Origin: an uncultured Alphaproteobacteria bacterium
GTDB lineage: Bacteria > Pseudomonadota > Alphaproteobacteria > Rhodobacterales > Rhodobacteraceae
Direction: 5' to 3'
Length of the DNA: 38,244 bases
Assembly (NCBI GenBank): GCA_902556405.1
Contig: CACDWF010000018.1
Location: 1 to 38,244, forward strand
The stretch's first letter is position 1. The number at the start of each line of letters is the position of its first letter. Below the pieces are notes generated by a model. That model searched no databases, was not told the DNA's origin, and was given only the letters and a program-made list of their open reading frames with translations. Below, piece after piece: positions 1-8,348 of the stretch. A program made the position numbers and the translations under genes.

Positions 1-344
1 TGCCAGACGAGCATGATAAAAAATATATTGATGGCGACAGCTGGAATATTTTAAAGGAAAGAATAATGGAAGAAACAAAATATTCAATGAGTGCAGAGTT
101 TAACCAATATCGATTTTTAGATGATATTTTCCAAAACAAGACATTAACAGTATTTAAAGAGACAAAGCTAAAATTTGGATGCTCTTGTAAACGAAAAACA
201 CTAATCAACACCCTATCTAAATATCCAAAAGAGCAGTTAGAAGAAATGTGTGGTAAGCAAAAAAATATTTCTGCAAATTGCCAGTTCTGTGGCCGAAAAT
301 TTCAGTTTTCACTTAAACAAATTCTTGATTGTCATGAAGTTTAA
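1..344 (+). CDS. hslO: Hsp33 redox chaperone, C-terminal part (5' end outside window)
   Basis: This is the C-terminal end of the redox-switched holdase Hsp33, which is activated by oxidation of its zinc-bound cysteines and protects unfolding proteins in the cytoplasm. The frame is open from base 3 with no start, so the gene begins upstream of the window. The visible part reads as the end of the fold (a DSW motif near the edge, then a VFKETKLKFGCSC stretch) followed by the four zinc cysteines as CSC and, about 30 residues later, CQFC. This CxC...CxxC spacing is diagnostic of Hsp33. The ATG at 66 is an internal methionine, not a start. The stop overlaps the start of the Nudix gene by 11 bases, so the two are probably co-transcribed. 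In many alphaproteobacteria hslO sits directly before this Nudix-cca pair. Confidence 0.88.
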   Translation, partial: PDEHDKKYIDGDSWNILKERIMEETKYSMSAEFNQYRFLDDIFQNKTLTVFKETKLKFGCSCKRKTLINTLSKYPKEQLEEMCGKQKNISANCQFCGRKFQFSLKQILDCHEV

Positions 345-969
345 TTTTTCAAATAAAGAAGAAGTGCGTAAAAAAATTAGAGGTGTAATACACCCTACTG
401 ACTATCATAATAATTTTGCAAGGAAAGCAGACACCACTTTTGATTTAAATCTAAAGCAAAACAGAACGAATATAAATTTACACCCTGCTTCTGTTCTGGT
501 TCCTTTACAGTTTGAAAACTCCACGTGGCAAGTTATTCTTACTCGCCGTTCAATGAATATGAAAAAGCATTCTGGACAAATTTCTTTTCCAGGCGGCAAG
601 TTTGAGGATGATGATAAAAGTCTCGACACTACAGCTCTACGAGAGGCTTTTGAGGAAATTGGTTTAAGCTCGTTTAATGTGAGTCTATTGGGCTCTTTAC
701 CATCGCATGAAACAGTAACTGGATTTAGGATTTTTCCTTTTATTGGAGTTGTAAGTGGATATAAAAGTCGCATAAATAGCTCAGAGGAAGTGTCTGAAGT
801 ATTTAAAGTACCACTTGAATTTTTACTGGATAGGAGAAGGTATTCAAAGCATTCAGTATCTTGGAATGGAGAAGCACGATCATTTTTGGCAGTTCCTTAT
901 GGGCCATATTATATTTGGGGTGCAACTGCACGAATTCTTTATAATTTTTCAGAAATAGTCTCAGGGTAG
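334..969 (+). CDS. Nudix hydrolase, CoA pyrophosphatase (NudL-like)
   Basis: This is a 211-aa Nudix hydrolase. It carries the upstream NuCoA signature (LTRRSMNMKKHSGQISFPGG) directly before a Nudix box ending REAFEEIGL. That combination marks the CoA diphosphatase family, which splits CoA into 4'-phosphopantetheine and 3',5'-ADP using Mg2+ bound by the box glutamates. I start it at the ATG at 334 (protein begins MKFNFSNKEE) rather than at an in-frame upstream ATG at 250, because the extra 28 residues would lie wholly inside the Hsp33 zinc domain and are not part of the family. The start overlaps hslO by 11 bases and the stop lies 9 bases before the CCA-adding gene, so the three form one operon. 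The exact substrate is inferred from family membership. Confidence 0.87.
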   Translation: MKFNFSNKEEVRKKIRGVIHPTDYHNNFARKADTTFDLNLKQNRTNINLHPASVLVPLQFENSTWQVILTRRSMNMKKHSGQISFPGGKFEDDDKSLDTTALREAFEEIGLSSFNVSLLGSLPSHETVTGFRIFPFIGVVSGYKSRINSSEEVSEVFKVPLEFLLDRRRYSKHSVSWNGEARSFLAVPYGPYYIWGATARILYNFSEIVSG

Positions 970-978
970 AGATATCAT

Positions 979-1851
979 ATGAAAAAAGTAAACATAGAGA
1001 AGATTTTCGGTTTAGAGCTGAAAGAGCTTATGCGTCTACTCAGATCGTCAGGGAAGGAATGCTATATTGTTGGAGGTGCTGTTAGGGATTTATTACTTGG
1101 ATTTGAAAAAATTATAGACATTGATCTAACGATCTCTTTGAGTATTGAGCAAATAAAACAAATGTTTGATAAAAACAAAATAAGGTTTGATGATAGAGCA
1201 CTCAAGTATGGATGCTTGACAGTTAACAAGCAAAAAAAAAGAAATATCCAAGTAACATCGTTTAGGAAAGATATTCGAACTTTCGGTAGGGCAGCTGATA
1301 TAGAGTTTGTTGAAAATATTGAAGAGGATGCGAAACGACGTGATTTTACAATTAACGCTTTTTATTGTTCTTATGATGGACAAATAATTGACCCATTAGG
1401 AAATTTAGAGGATTTAAATAATTTAAGGTTAGATTTTATAGGTGATCCTGAGATTAGGATTAAAGAAGATTATTTAAGAATATTAAGATTTTTTCGCTTT
1501 GTTGCGGTCTTAAATTTAAAGGATGAAAATATAGTCTCAAAAAATCTATCGATTATCGGAAAGCATATAGATGGAATAGGTAAACTGAGTGATGAATTAG
1601 TGGCTGCAGAGATTAGAAAAATACTTCTTGCTAAGTCTCCATCCCTTGCTTTGAAACTCATGCATAAAGTAGATCTTTATAAAAAGTTATTGGGAATTTA
1701 CTCTCAAGCATCACTTCTAAAACTAGAAAAATTAGAGAATAGGTTCAAGTTAACACCATCTTTGATCAGAAGACTATTGGCTCTTGAGATAAAAAACCCA
1801 TTATCTCTGATGTTAAAAAAAAGAAAAGAAATATTTCCATCAGTTAAGTAA
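979..1851 (+). CDS. cca: CCA-adding tRNA nucleotidyltransferase, main (N-terminal) frame, interrupted
   Basis: This is the first 290 residues of a class II CCA-adding enzyme/poly(A) polymerase-type nucleotidyltransferase, which builds the 3' CCA end of tRNAs. Visible motifs are the nucleotidyltransferase core YIVGGAVRDLLLG with the DxD catalytic pair IDIDLT, the RRDFTINA motif, and DPLGNLEDL, followed by the helical EDYLRILRFFRF neck. The reading frame stops at 1849-1851 after a run of eight A (1815-1822). The next frame continues immediately with residues typical of the enzyme's C-terminus (see 1817-2143). Removing one A would give one protein of about 387 aa, the usual length for alphaproteobacterial homologues. 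As written, the product would lack its C-terminal tail. The gene is essential-type, so slippage rescue or an assembly error is more likely than loss. It follows the Nudix gene by 9 bases. Confidence 0.88.
   Translation: MKKVNIEKIFGLELKELMRLLRSSGKECYIVGGAVRDLLLGFEKIIDIDLTISLSIEQIKQMFDKNKIRFDDRALKYGCLTVNKQKKRNIQVTSFRKDIRTFGRAADIEFVENIEEDAKRRDFTINAFYCSYDGQIIDPLGNLEDLNNLRLDFIGDPEIRIKEDYLRILRFFRFVAVLNLKDENIVSKNLSIIGKHIDGIGKLSDELVAAEIRKILLAKSPSLALKLMHKVDLYKKLLGIYSQASLLKLEKLENRFKLTPSLIRRLLALEIKNPLSLMLKKRKEIFPSVK
1815..1822 (+). other. A8 homopolymer at the cca frameshift point
   Basis: Eight consecutive A follow GTT and precede GAAAAGAAA. Reading with seven A would join the upstream frame (ending LMLKK) to the downstream frame (EKKYFHQLSNLMK). 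Runs of this length are prone to RNA polymerase slippage in AT-rich bacteria and to indel errors in sequencing, so both explanations stay open. Confidence 0.7.
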
Positions 1852-2143
1852 TCTGATGAAAATCGACCAGAACCCTGATTATCTGGGCTACAAAGTGGGT
1901 GAAAAAGCCAGCTTAGATTTACTCATAATAAAAGAAGTTAAAGATGGGTCGATTATGAGGAACGAAGATATAGAGAAAATAAAAAAAGCGTCAAAAAAGA
2001 TTTTCCCAATAAAATTTTCCGATGTTCATCCTCATACGAAAAACCTAAATACAACTAAAGAAAAAATAAATTTAATGGAAACGTTTTGGATAGGTTCTGG
2101 GTTCACAGCATCTAAAGAAAAGTTGCTAAGCCTGCTAAGCTAA
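1817..2143 (+). pseudogene. cca: C-terminal piece of the CCA-adding enzyme in the shifted frame
   Basis: This frame is open from just after a stop at 1814-1816 and carries the missing C-terminus of the CCA-adding enzyme. It reads YFHQLSNL, then GYKVGEKASLDLL (matching the family's typical YRxGxxxAxD segment), then FPIKFSDV, and ends METFWIGSGFTASKEKLLSL, which matches the typical terminal LExxWIxSGFxLxxxxLL of alphaproteobacterial homologues. An ATG at 1856 could start a 95-aa ORF on its own, but it has no convincing ribosome binding site and falls in the middle of a conserved region. I therefore read it as the second half of one gene, not as a separate protein. Its stop overlaps the end of convergent hemF by four bases. 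Confidence 0.8.
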
Positions 2144-3030
2144 ACCCACTCAGCTGTCGGAGGCAAGCTCATTAATACTGCATCTATATTGTGTCCTGTC
2201 TGTAAACCAAACTTTGTGCCTCTGTCGTAAACTAAGTTAAATTCAGCATAAAGACCTCTCTTTTGTTCTTGAATTCTCTTATCTTCGGGAGTCCAGTCTT
2301 TTAAATAATGTTTTTTTACTATTGGTATATAAGCTTCAAGAAATGCCTCTCCAACATCCCTTGTGAAAGAAAAATCCCTTTCCCAGTCACCAGTGCAGAG
2401 ATCATCAAAAAATATTCCACCTACTCCTCTAGCAACTTTTCTATGTGGTATGAAAAAATAGTCATCAGCCCATTCCTTAAATTTTTTGTAGTAAGTTTTA
2501 TTATGTGCATCACATTTCTTCTTAAGAGTTTGATGAAAGAAATTAGTATCTTCGTCATTTTGGATTGCTGGGTTTAAGTCGGTACCTCCTCCAAACCACC
2601 ATGCATGAGGTGTCCAAAACATTCTTGTATTAAGGTGTATGGCGGGCGTAAGTGGATTTCTCATGTGAGCTACAAGACTGATCCCTGAGGCCCAAAATCT
2701 GGGATCATCCTTGAGCTCAGGAATTGCTTTTCTTGCTGTAATACTCTTTTGCGCTTCTGGTGCTAGGTTTCCATATACTGCAGAAACATTTACACCTACT
2801 TTCTCAAATATTCGACCACCTTTGAGAGTTGCCATGACGCCCCCTCCGCCATCTCCTTCGTCCTTTGTTTCTCTTGTGGTACTCTTTCTTTCAAATTTTT
2901 TTGCTCCAATATCATTGTTGGGAACCAGCTTAAAGTGATCTGCTTCTAATTTCTCAAATTCCTCACAAATTTTATCTCTTAACTCTTTGAACCATTTTTC
3001 TGCTTGATCTTTTTGCTGTTGGCCTATCAT
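2140..3030 (-). CDS. hemF: Oxygen-dependent coproporphyrinogen III oxidase
   Basis: This is the aerobic heme-pathway enzyme that oxidatively decarboxylates coproporphyrinogen III to protoporphyrinogen IX in the cytoplasm, using O2. Characteristic segments are GGGGVMATLKGGRIFEKVGV, HMRNPLTPAIHLNTRMF, WWFGGGTDLNP, a KVARGVGGIFFDDL stretch and RGLYAEFNLVYDRGTKFGL. Starting at the ATG at 3030 gives 296 aa, near the usual size. The frame can be extended to a TTG at 3051, but an AGGA lies 5 bases before the ATG and the extra seven residues are not conserved, so I prefer 3030. It converges with cca by a 4-base overlap and diverges from tlyA across a 75-base gap. Nearby petABC makes heme supply a sensible neighbour, though no shared regulation is visible. 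Confidence 0.95.
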   Translation of the reverse strand: MIGQQQKDQAEKWFKELRDKICEEFEKLEADHFKLVPNNDIGAKKFERKSTTRETKDEGDGGGGVMATLKGGRIFEKVGVNVSAVYGNLAPEAQKSITARKAIPELKDDPRFWASGISLVAHMRNPLTPAIHLNTRMFWTPHAWWFGGGTDLNPAIQNDEDTNFFHQTLKKKCDAHNKTYYKKFKEWADDYFFIPHRKVARGVGGIFFDDLCTGDWERDFSFTRDVGEAFLEAYIPIVKKHYLKDWTPEDKRIQEQKRGLYAEFNLVYDRGTKFGLQTGHNIDAVLMSLPPTAEWV

Positions 3031-3105
3031 TTTATTCCTAAATTTTTTCAACTCTTTAAAAGATAATGCTATTACTAAGATAGCATATGAAGTCCTTATA
3101 GATAC

Positions 3106-3831
3106 ATGAAAATAAGACTAGATCAATATATTATGGAACTAGGTTTAGCGGGGTCAAGAAATAGGGCCCAAGAGCTTATTAAAGGAGGCTTAGTGTTACT
3201 GAATGGACAAATGTGTAAAAAGCCTGCAAAAGAAGTTAAAAGAGTATCGAGAGTAACTATAATTGATCAACAGCAGTGGGTAAGCCGAGCAGGAAGGAAG
3301 TTGTTTGAAGCTCTAAAAAGTTTTGAGATATCCGTAAAGGGGAAAACTACCTTGGATGTTGGGTCCTCCACAGGAGGTTTTACACAAGTTCTGCTACACT
3401 TGGGAGCAGAAAAAATTACGTCAGTTGACGTTGGAAAAGAGCAGCTCCATTCGAGTTTAAGGAATGTAGCACGCATTTCTGTACTAGAACAGACAGATAT
3501 AAGGGACATTTCACCAAGACTCAAAGATTCCTTCGATCTAGTCGTGGTAGACGTTGCCTTTATTTCATTATCAAAAATCATTGAAGATATTGAATTTGTA
3601 GCAAAAAAGGAGGGGCATATTATTTTGTTATATAAACCTCAATTCGAGGTTGGAAGGCAGAATATATCAAAAAATGGTATAGTTAAGAAGGAAGCTGATA
3701 CTCAAAAGACACTTAGTGATTTCTTAAATTTTTTAGAAACGTCTAGTTTATACTTTATTAAGAGCAGAAATGCACATATAACTGGAAAAAAAGGAAACCA
3801 GGAAATCTTCATACACCTCAAAAAGCGATAG
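3106..3831 (+). CDS. tlyA: TlyA-family rRNA 2'-O-methyltransferase / hemolysin-like
   Basis: This is a 241-aa protein of the TlyA family, which 2'-O-methylates rRNA cytidines and was historically annotated as hemolysin. Residues 1-60 form an S4 RNA-binding domain (RLDQYIMELGLAGSRNRAQE). An FtsJ-like methyltransferase domain follows, with a SAM-binding loop LDVGSSTGGFTQVLL, an acidic residue at the end of beta-2 (SVDVGKEQL), and DLVVVDVAFISL, then LLYKPQFEVG. The start is ATG at 3106. No good Shine-Dalgarno is visible, so this could be a leaderless or weakly initiated gene. It ends 4 bases before the convergent aroC stop. The methyltransferase fold is certain; the precise rRNA target is not. 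Confidence 0.9.
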   Translation: MKIRLDQYIMELGLAGSRNRAQELIKGGLVLLNGQMCKKPAKEVKRVSRVTIIDQQQWVSRAGRKLFEALKSFEISVKGKTTLDVGSSTGGFTQVLLHLGAEKITSVDVGKEQLHSSLRNVARISVLEQTDIRDISPRLKDSFDLVVVDVAFISLSKIIEDIEFVAKKEGHIILLYKPQFEVGRQNISKNGIVKKEADTQKTLSDFLNFLETSSLYFIKSRNAHITGKKGNQEIFIHLKKR

Positions 3832-3835
3832 GTAT

Positions 3836-4936
3836 CTAGCCTATTTTTCCAGCTTTATACCCAACTTGCCCTCTATGTAGTAAAAAATGATCCAAAATAA
3901 CACAAGCTACCATAGCTTCTCCTACGGGTACTGCTCTTATTCCTACACATGGATCATGTCTTCCCTTTGTCGAAACTGTCGTAGAAGAACCCGCTTTAGA
4001 TATAGATTTTCTCTCGCTCAAAATTGATGATGTGGGCTTAACGGCAAATCTTGTGATAATATCTTGGCCAGACGTTATCCCCCCTAAAACGCCTCCTGAG
4101 TTATTTGATGTGAAAGATACTTTATCTTTTTCCATAAATATTTCGTCAGCATTTTCTATTCCTTCAATCTCGGCAGCTTGCATGCCAATACCTATTTCAA
4201 CGCCTTTCACAGCATTTATTGACATCAGACCACTAGCAAGGTCTGCATCCATTTTTGCATATAAGGGAGCGCCCAGTCCTGCGGGTACACCTTCAGCAAT
4301 GATTTCAATCATTGCACCGACAGAATTACCACTTTTCCGTAGTTCTTTTATATATTTCTCCCAATTTGGGACTATAGCTTGGTCGGGACACCAAAAATCA
4401 TTTTCTTCAATTGTAGTTGCAGAAAAATTTTTTCTATCAATCTCCATTTTTCCAATGCGTATTAGATAGCCAGTAATCTTTATATCTGGAACCAATTTAG
4501 CTAAAATCTTCCTAGCAACTCCACCTGCTGCTACTCTTGAAGCTGTTTCTCTCGCTGAAGATCTTCCACCTCCACGATAGTCTCTTATTCCATATTTAAG
4601 ATGGTATGTAAGGTCAGCGTGACCTGGTCTAAATGTATTAGCAATTTCACTATAATCTTTTGATCTTTGATCTTGGTTCTCAATGAACAGCTGAATTGGA
4701 GTGCCTGTGGTTAAACCCTCGAATGTTCCTGAGAGTATTTTAACTTTATCCAATTCTTTTCTTTGGGTCGTAAACTTGCTTTGTCCCGGTCTTCTTTTGT
4801 CTAACCAGGGTTGTATATCTGCCTCACTAAGTTCTACTCCGGGTGGGCATCCATCAACAGTTGCCCCAATTGCACTTCCATGGCTTTCTCCCCAGGTAGT
4901 TACCTTAAATAAATGACCAAATGAGTTAATCGACAT
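3836..4936 (-). CDS. aroC: Chorismate synthase
   Basis: This 366-aa protein is the last enzyme of the shikimate pathway, converting 5-enolpyruvylshikimate-3-phosphate to chorismate with reduced FMN. The conserved signatures are all present: [18 protein letters not shown] near the N-terminus, [34 protein letters not shown] followed by [16 protein letters not shown], and near the C-terminus [20 protein letters not shown] and [18 protein letters not shown]. Length and start ([20 protein letters not shown]) match the family. It is transcribed away from petC with a 77-base upstream gap and appears to be a single-gene unit. Confidence 0.97.
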   Translation of the reverse strand: MSINSFGHLFKVTTWGESHGSAIGATVDGCPPGVELSEADIQPWLDKRRPGQSKFTTQRKELDKVKILSGTFEGLTTGTPIQLFIENQDQRSKDYSEIANTFRPGHADLTYHLKYGIRDYRGGGRSSARETASRVAAGGVARKILAKLVPDIKITGYLIRIGKMEIDRKNFSATTIEENDFWCPDQAIVPNWEKYIKELRKSGNSVGAMIEIIAEGVPAGLGAPLYAKMDADLASGLMSINAVKGVEIGIGMQAAEIEGIENADEIFMEKDKVSFTSNNSGGVLGGITSGQDIITRFAVKPTSSILSERKSISKAGSSTTVSTKGRHDPCVGIRAVPVGEAMVACVILDHFLLHRGQVGYKAGKIG

Positions 4937-5013
4937 TTACAACGAACTTTCTATTTAGATTTGATGTCATTAAATACATCTATAATAAATGAAAAGTGCC
5001 CACTGCCTACTAA

Positions 5014-5772
5014 TTAAACTTTTTTGTTCTTATATGGCGCCCAAAGCTTTTTATTTGTCAAATAAAGCAATACAGAAAGAAGCAAAAGGAGTAATACCGC
5101 CCTAAAGCCTGTTTCTTTTCTCACGTTCAATTTCGGCTCTGCTGCCCACATTAAAAATGCTGCTACATCTTCGGCTTCCTGCTCGAGGGTCGCCTCTGTA
5201 CCATCCATATATTCGACATCATCACCATAAAGAGGTTGGGCCATGGCTATCCATCCACCAGGATACAGTTTGTTTCCATATAAAACAGATCCTGCTTGTT
5301 CTTTTTCTTCTTCGTTATAACTTTTCAAAAGTGACACTATATACTCTGCTCCGCCTACGCGAGCTTTAGCCATAAGACTTAGATTAGGAGCATTTTCTAC
5401 CATTGATCCAGCGAAGTAATCAGAGGGTACTGCACTTCTATCATCGTCTATGTCTGCGTCATAAATATCAAACTGAGCCGCATACGCTTTGACTTGCTCA
5501 GGAGGTAGTTCAGGACCTCCCTTGTCGCCAAGATTACGATAAGCAACGTGTTTTAGTCCATGACAACCCGCGCACACCTCGGTAAATACTTGAAGCCCAC
5601 GTTGCAGCTGCTTTTTATCGTATGTACCAAAAACACCCTCAAATGAAAAGTCGATGTCTTCGATCTTTCCAACGGGGCCAGCAGAATAGGCCTGGCTAGT
5701 AAAGATCACATGTGCAGCAAAAACTAGGTTACAAATAACAGTCTTTAGGAAGGTCTTACTCTGCCGGTTCAT
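5014..5772 (-). CDS. petC: Ubiquinol-cytochrome c reductase, cytochrome c1
   Basis: Cytochrome c1 is the membrane-anchored c-type heme subunit of the bc1 complex and passes electrons from the Rieske protein to cytochrome c. From the ATG at 5772 the protein has 252 residues: a signal peptide (to about residue 31, ending TSQAYSA), heme attachment CAGCH at residues 67-71, the axial-Met region [15 protein letters not shown], and a C-terminal membrane anchor rich in leucine followed by [11 protein letters not shown]. An upstream extension to 5877 is possible in frame but lies inside petB and would bury the signal peptide. A G-rich stretch just before 5772 supplies the ribosome binding site. The start overlaps the petB end by 17 bases, which indicates tight translational coupling in petABC. 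Confidence 0.95.
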   Translation of the reverse strand: MNRQSKTFLKTVICNLVFAAHVIFTSQAYSAGPVGKIEDIDFSFEGVFGTYDKKQLQRGLQVFTEVCAGCHGLKHVAYRNLGDKGGPELPPEQVKAYAAQFDIYDADIDDDRSAVPSDYFAGSMVENAPNLSLMAKARVGGAEYIVSLLKSYNEEEKEQAGSVLYGNKLYPGGWIAMAQPLYGDDVEYMDGTEATLEQEAEDVAAFLMWAAEPKLNVRKETGFRAVLLLLLLSVLLYLTNKKLWAPYKNKKV

Positions 5773-7129
5773 ACACACCCCCCGCAGATGAAATACCCCC
5801 TTTAGACGCACTCTCCTTTGTATCACTTTGCTTTGTTTTTTTATTCCAATCTTCTTCAATTGTTTTTGGTTGTTCATCTGGGGTTTCAGTTACTCCTAAT
5901 AAAGGAAGTATTACCAAAAAGTAGGCAAACCAATAGCTAGACCCAATAAGGGATATTGTGGAATAGGGTTGTTCTGCAGGTTTTGCGCCTACCCAGGTCA
6001 GAACAAAAAAATCTAACACCAATAATCCAAACCACCATTTGAATTGTGGTCTGTATCTTCCTGATCGAACAGAAGATGTATCAAGCCATGGTGCAAGTGC
6101 CATTACCGCAATAGCACCAAACATAGCTAGTACGCCAAAAAATTTTGCATCTATTATTCCCCCCGATATGAAAGAGGCGAACTGAACGACCCATACATCA
6201 GCGGTAAACGCACGAAGGATTGCATAGAAGGGTAAAAAGTACCATTCCGGAACAATGTGAGCAGGTGTTACTAACGGATCGGCTTCTATATAGTTATCAG
6301 GGTGCCCAAGATAATTTGGAATAAAGCCCACTATAGCAGCAAAGATTGCCAAGATTATCGCAAGCGCCACGAGATCTTTAATTACAAAATAAGGAAAAAA
6401 TGGCAACGTATCTTTCTCTGCTTCTTCTTTTGAACCTCGTCTGACTTCCACGCCTGTAGGGTTGTTATTACCGGTAGTGTGGAAAGCCCATATATGTGTT
6501 GCAACTAATCCAAGAATAACGAACGGTAATAAATAATGTAAGCTGAAAAACCGTGTTAATGTAGCGTTGTCTACTGCTGGACCTCCTAACAACCAAGTCT
6601 GGAGTGACTCTCCTACAAATGGTATCGCTCCAAACAAGCCGGTAATAACAGTGGCTCCCCAAAAAGACATTTGGCCCCAGGGAAGTACGTAGCCCATGAA
6701 GGCTGTTGCCATCATCGCCAAATAGATCAACATTCCTATTATCCAAGTTACTTCGCGAGGCTCTTTGTAAGAACCATAATATAAGCCTCGAAAGATGTGC
6801 ATGTAGACTGCTATAAAAAACAAAGAAGCACCATTGGTGTGGATATACCTAATAGCCCATCCACCATTCACATCACGCATTATGTGTTCGACACTGTCAA
6901 ACGCATGATCTACATGAGGAGTATAATGCATTACCAAAATAATCCCGGTAATTATTTGAAGGACAAGACAAAAAGTTAAGACTATCCCCCAAATCCACAT
7001 CCAGTTCAGATTTTTAGGGGTTGGAATCATTAAAGTATCATAAACAAGTCTTCCAATAGGTAGTCTCTTGTCTAACCAAGTCTCAAATCCTTTTTTTGGT
7101 TCATATTTATCGTGTGGTATGCCGCCCAT
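5756..7129 (-). CDS. petB: Ubiquinol-cytochrome c reductase, cytochrome b
   Basis: This is the 457-aa membrane core of the bc1 complex, carrying both b hemes and the quinone sites. Two heme-ligand histidine pairs are visible at H97/H111 and H198/H212 with the expected 14-residue spacing. The Qo-site motif PEWY occurs at about residues 294-297. Membrane segments are evident throughout, as is the conserved [18 protein letters not shown] stretch. The C-terminus has a hydrophilic tail of about 45 residues ending [14 protein letters not shown], longer than in many homologues. The start has AAGGA 7 bases upstream. It lies 18 bases downstream of petA and overlaps petC. The tail is variable in the family, so I make no functional claim for it. 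Confidence 0.97.
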   Translation of the reverse strand: MGGIPHDKYEPKKGFETWLDKRLPIGRLVYDTLMIPTPKNLNWMWIWGIVLTFCLVLQIITGIILVMHYTPHVDHAFDSVEHIMRDVNGGWAIRYIHTNGASLFFIAVYMHIFRGLYYGSYKEPREVTWIIGMLIYLAMMATAFMGYVLPWGQMSFWGATVITGLFGAIPFVGESLQTWLLGGPAVDNATLTRFFSLHYLLPFVILGLVATHIWAFHTTGNNNPTGVEVRRGSKEEAEKDTLPFFPYFVIKDLVALAIILAIFAAIVGFIPNYLGHPDNYIEADPLVTPAHIVPEWYFLPFYAILRAFTADVWVVQFASFISGGIIDAKFFGVLAMFGAIAVMALAPWLDTSSVRSGRYRPQFKWWFGLLVLDFFVLTWVGAKPAEQPYSTISLIGSSYWFAYFLVILPLLGVTETPDEQPKTIEEDWNKKTKQSDTKESASKGGISSAGGVYEPAE

Positions 7130-7147
7130 TTTTTTTCCTTTTGTCTC

Positions 7148-7708
7148 TTAACCTAATTTTAATATTCCGTCATCGGACAACGACGCAACGGGAATGGGTA
7201 AGTTTGTAGGAGCCGGACCTCTTCTGATCCTACCTGCTGTGTCATAGTGGGAACCATGGCAGGGACAAAACCATCCCCCAAAATCCCCTGCGTCACCAAG
7301 TGGAACACATCCTAGATGTGTACACACTCCCATCATTACTAGCCATTCGCCTTTTTCATCAATTGTCCTGAATTTATCCGATGCATCGCCATCTTTTATG
7401 TTTGCGTTTTGTGCGCTCTTATCAGGCAAGTCCTCAAAGTTTACCTCTCGTGCAGCAGAAATCTCTTCGTCTGTACGTCTTCGGATAAAAACGGGTTTTC
7501 CCAACCATTTTACTGTTAGCTGTGATCCCGGCTCCAAGTCATTGAGATCCACCTCTATAGATGATAAAGCTGCGACATCGGCGGAAGGGTTCATTTGATT
7601 GACCAGAGGCCAAACAGCAGCTCCAACTGTTACCGCCCCGACAGCAGCTGTTGAGATATATAAAAAGTCGCGTCTATTTCCCTTTTTATCTTCGCTATTA
7701 TCTTCCAT
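7148..7708 (-). CDS. petA: Ubiquinol-cytochrome c reductase, Rieske iron-sulfur subunit
   Basis: This is the 186-aa Rieske 2Fe-2S subunit of the bc1 complex. The cluster ligands are visible as CTHLGC (C129, H131, with C134 for the disulfide) and CPCH (C148, H151, with C150). The N-terminus has a twin-arginine-like stretch NRRDFLYIS followed by one hydrophobic helix, fitting Tat-dependent insertion as an uncleaved anchor. The order petA-petB-petC is the standard alphaproteobacterial fbc arrangement, and a plausible sigma-70 promoter lies just upstream. It is divergent from trmL. Confidence 0.97.
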   Translation of the reverse strand: MEDNSEDKKGNRRDFLYISTAAVGAVTVGAAVWPLVNQMNPSADVAALSSIEVDLNDLEPGSQLTVKWLGKPVFIRRRTDEEISAAREVNFEDLPDKSAQNANIKDGDASDKFRTIDEKGEWLVMMGVCTHLGCVPLGDAGDFGGWFCPCHGSHYDTAGRIRRGPAPTNLPIPVASLSDDGILKLG

Positions 7709-7742
7709 TTAATGTCTCTTCTATTTCCCAGTTTGTATCGTG

Positions 7743-7771
7743 CTTATATACTGTAATTAAATTTTTTTCAA
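7743..7771 (-). promoter_or_regulatory. Putative sigma-70 promoter of petABC
   Basis: On the minus strand TTGAAA (7766-7771) is followed after 17 bases by TATAAG (7743-7748), ending about 35 bases before the petA start. Spacing and hexamers fit a housekeeping promoter. This is pattern matching only; other AT-rich matches exist nearby. Confidence 0.45.
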
Positions 7772-7830
7772 TAGATTGTCTATTGGACTTTAAGACGCAG
7801 TGAAACTTGACATATATATGAAGGAAATAG

Positions 7831-8289
7831 ATGAGAATTTCAATATTTCAACCAGACATACCTCAAAATTTAGGAGCACTTCTAAGGGTTTCTGCTTGCC
7901 TCAATGTGCCCTTGGACATAATAGAGCCATGCGGATTTGCTTTTTCGGAAAAAAAATTAAAAAGGACAGCAATGGACTATATCCGACATGCAGACTTTAG
8001 GACTTTTATTGATTATCAAGCCTTTGAGGATCATAAGAAAAAAGAATGGCCGAATTCAAGGGTGATTCTTCTTACAACAAAAAGTAAAAAAAATTATCTG
8101 GATTTTAGATTTCAGAAAAATGATAGATTGCTGCTAGGAAGAGAAAGTGCTGGAGTTCCTGAATATGTGCGCGAAGCGGTGGATGATGCTGTGACCATAG
8201 AAATGCCAGGCAAAGGACGTTCTTTGAATGTTGTAGTGAGTTGTGTAATGGTTTTATCCGAAGCTATAAGACAAACTAGAGACTTGTAA
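7831..8289 (+). CDS. trmL: tRNA (cytidine(34)-2'-O)-methyltransferase
   Basis: This is a 152-aa SPOUT-family methyltransferase of the TrmL type, which 2'-O-methylates the wobble base of leucine tRNAs. It starts RISIFQPDIPQNLGALLR, with the family's N(x)G(x)LLR motif. The knot region is also present: LLLGRESAGVPEYV (motif 2) and MPGKGRSLNVVVSCVM (motif 3). Size is exactly that of stand-alone TrmL. The ATG at 7831 is preceded by GAAGGAAATAG, a good ribosome binding site. It is divergent from petABC, an arrangement often seen in Rhodobacterales-like genomes. Confidence 0.93.
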   Translation: MRISIFQPDIPQNLGALLRVSACLNVPLDIIEPCGFAFSEKKLKRTAMDYIRHADFRTFIDYQAFEDHKKKEWPNSRVILLTTKSKKNYLDFRFQKNDRLLLGRESAGVPEYVREAVDDAVTIEMPGKGRSLNVVVSCVMVLSEAIRQTRDL

Positions 8290-8348
8290 TGTTATGCCAG
8301 TTAATGGTTATATTAAATTAAGTATAAATTGAAAATGGAATCGCGAAA

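Noticed and set aside
250-333. N-terminal extension of the Nudix protein from the ATG at 250
   Set aside because: It lies inside the Hsp33 zinc domain in another frame and is not part of the Nudix family; the ATG at 334 gives the normal length.
5773-5877. N-terminal extension of cytochrome c1
   Set aside because: It overlaps petB coding sequence and would place a basic stretch before the signal peptide; the ATG at 5772 fits the family.
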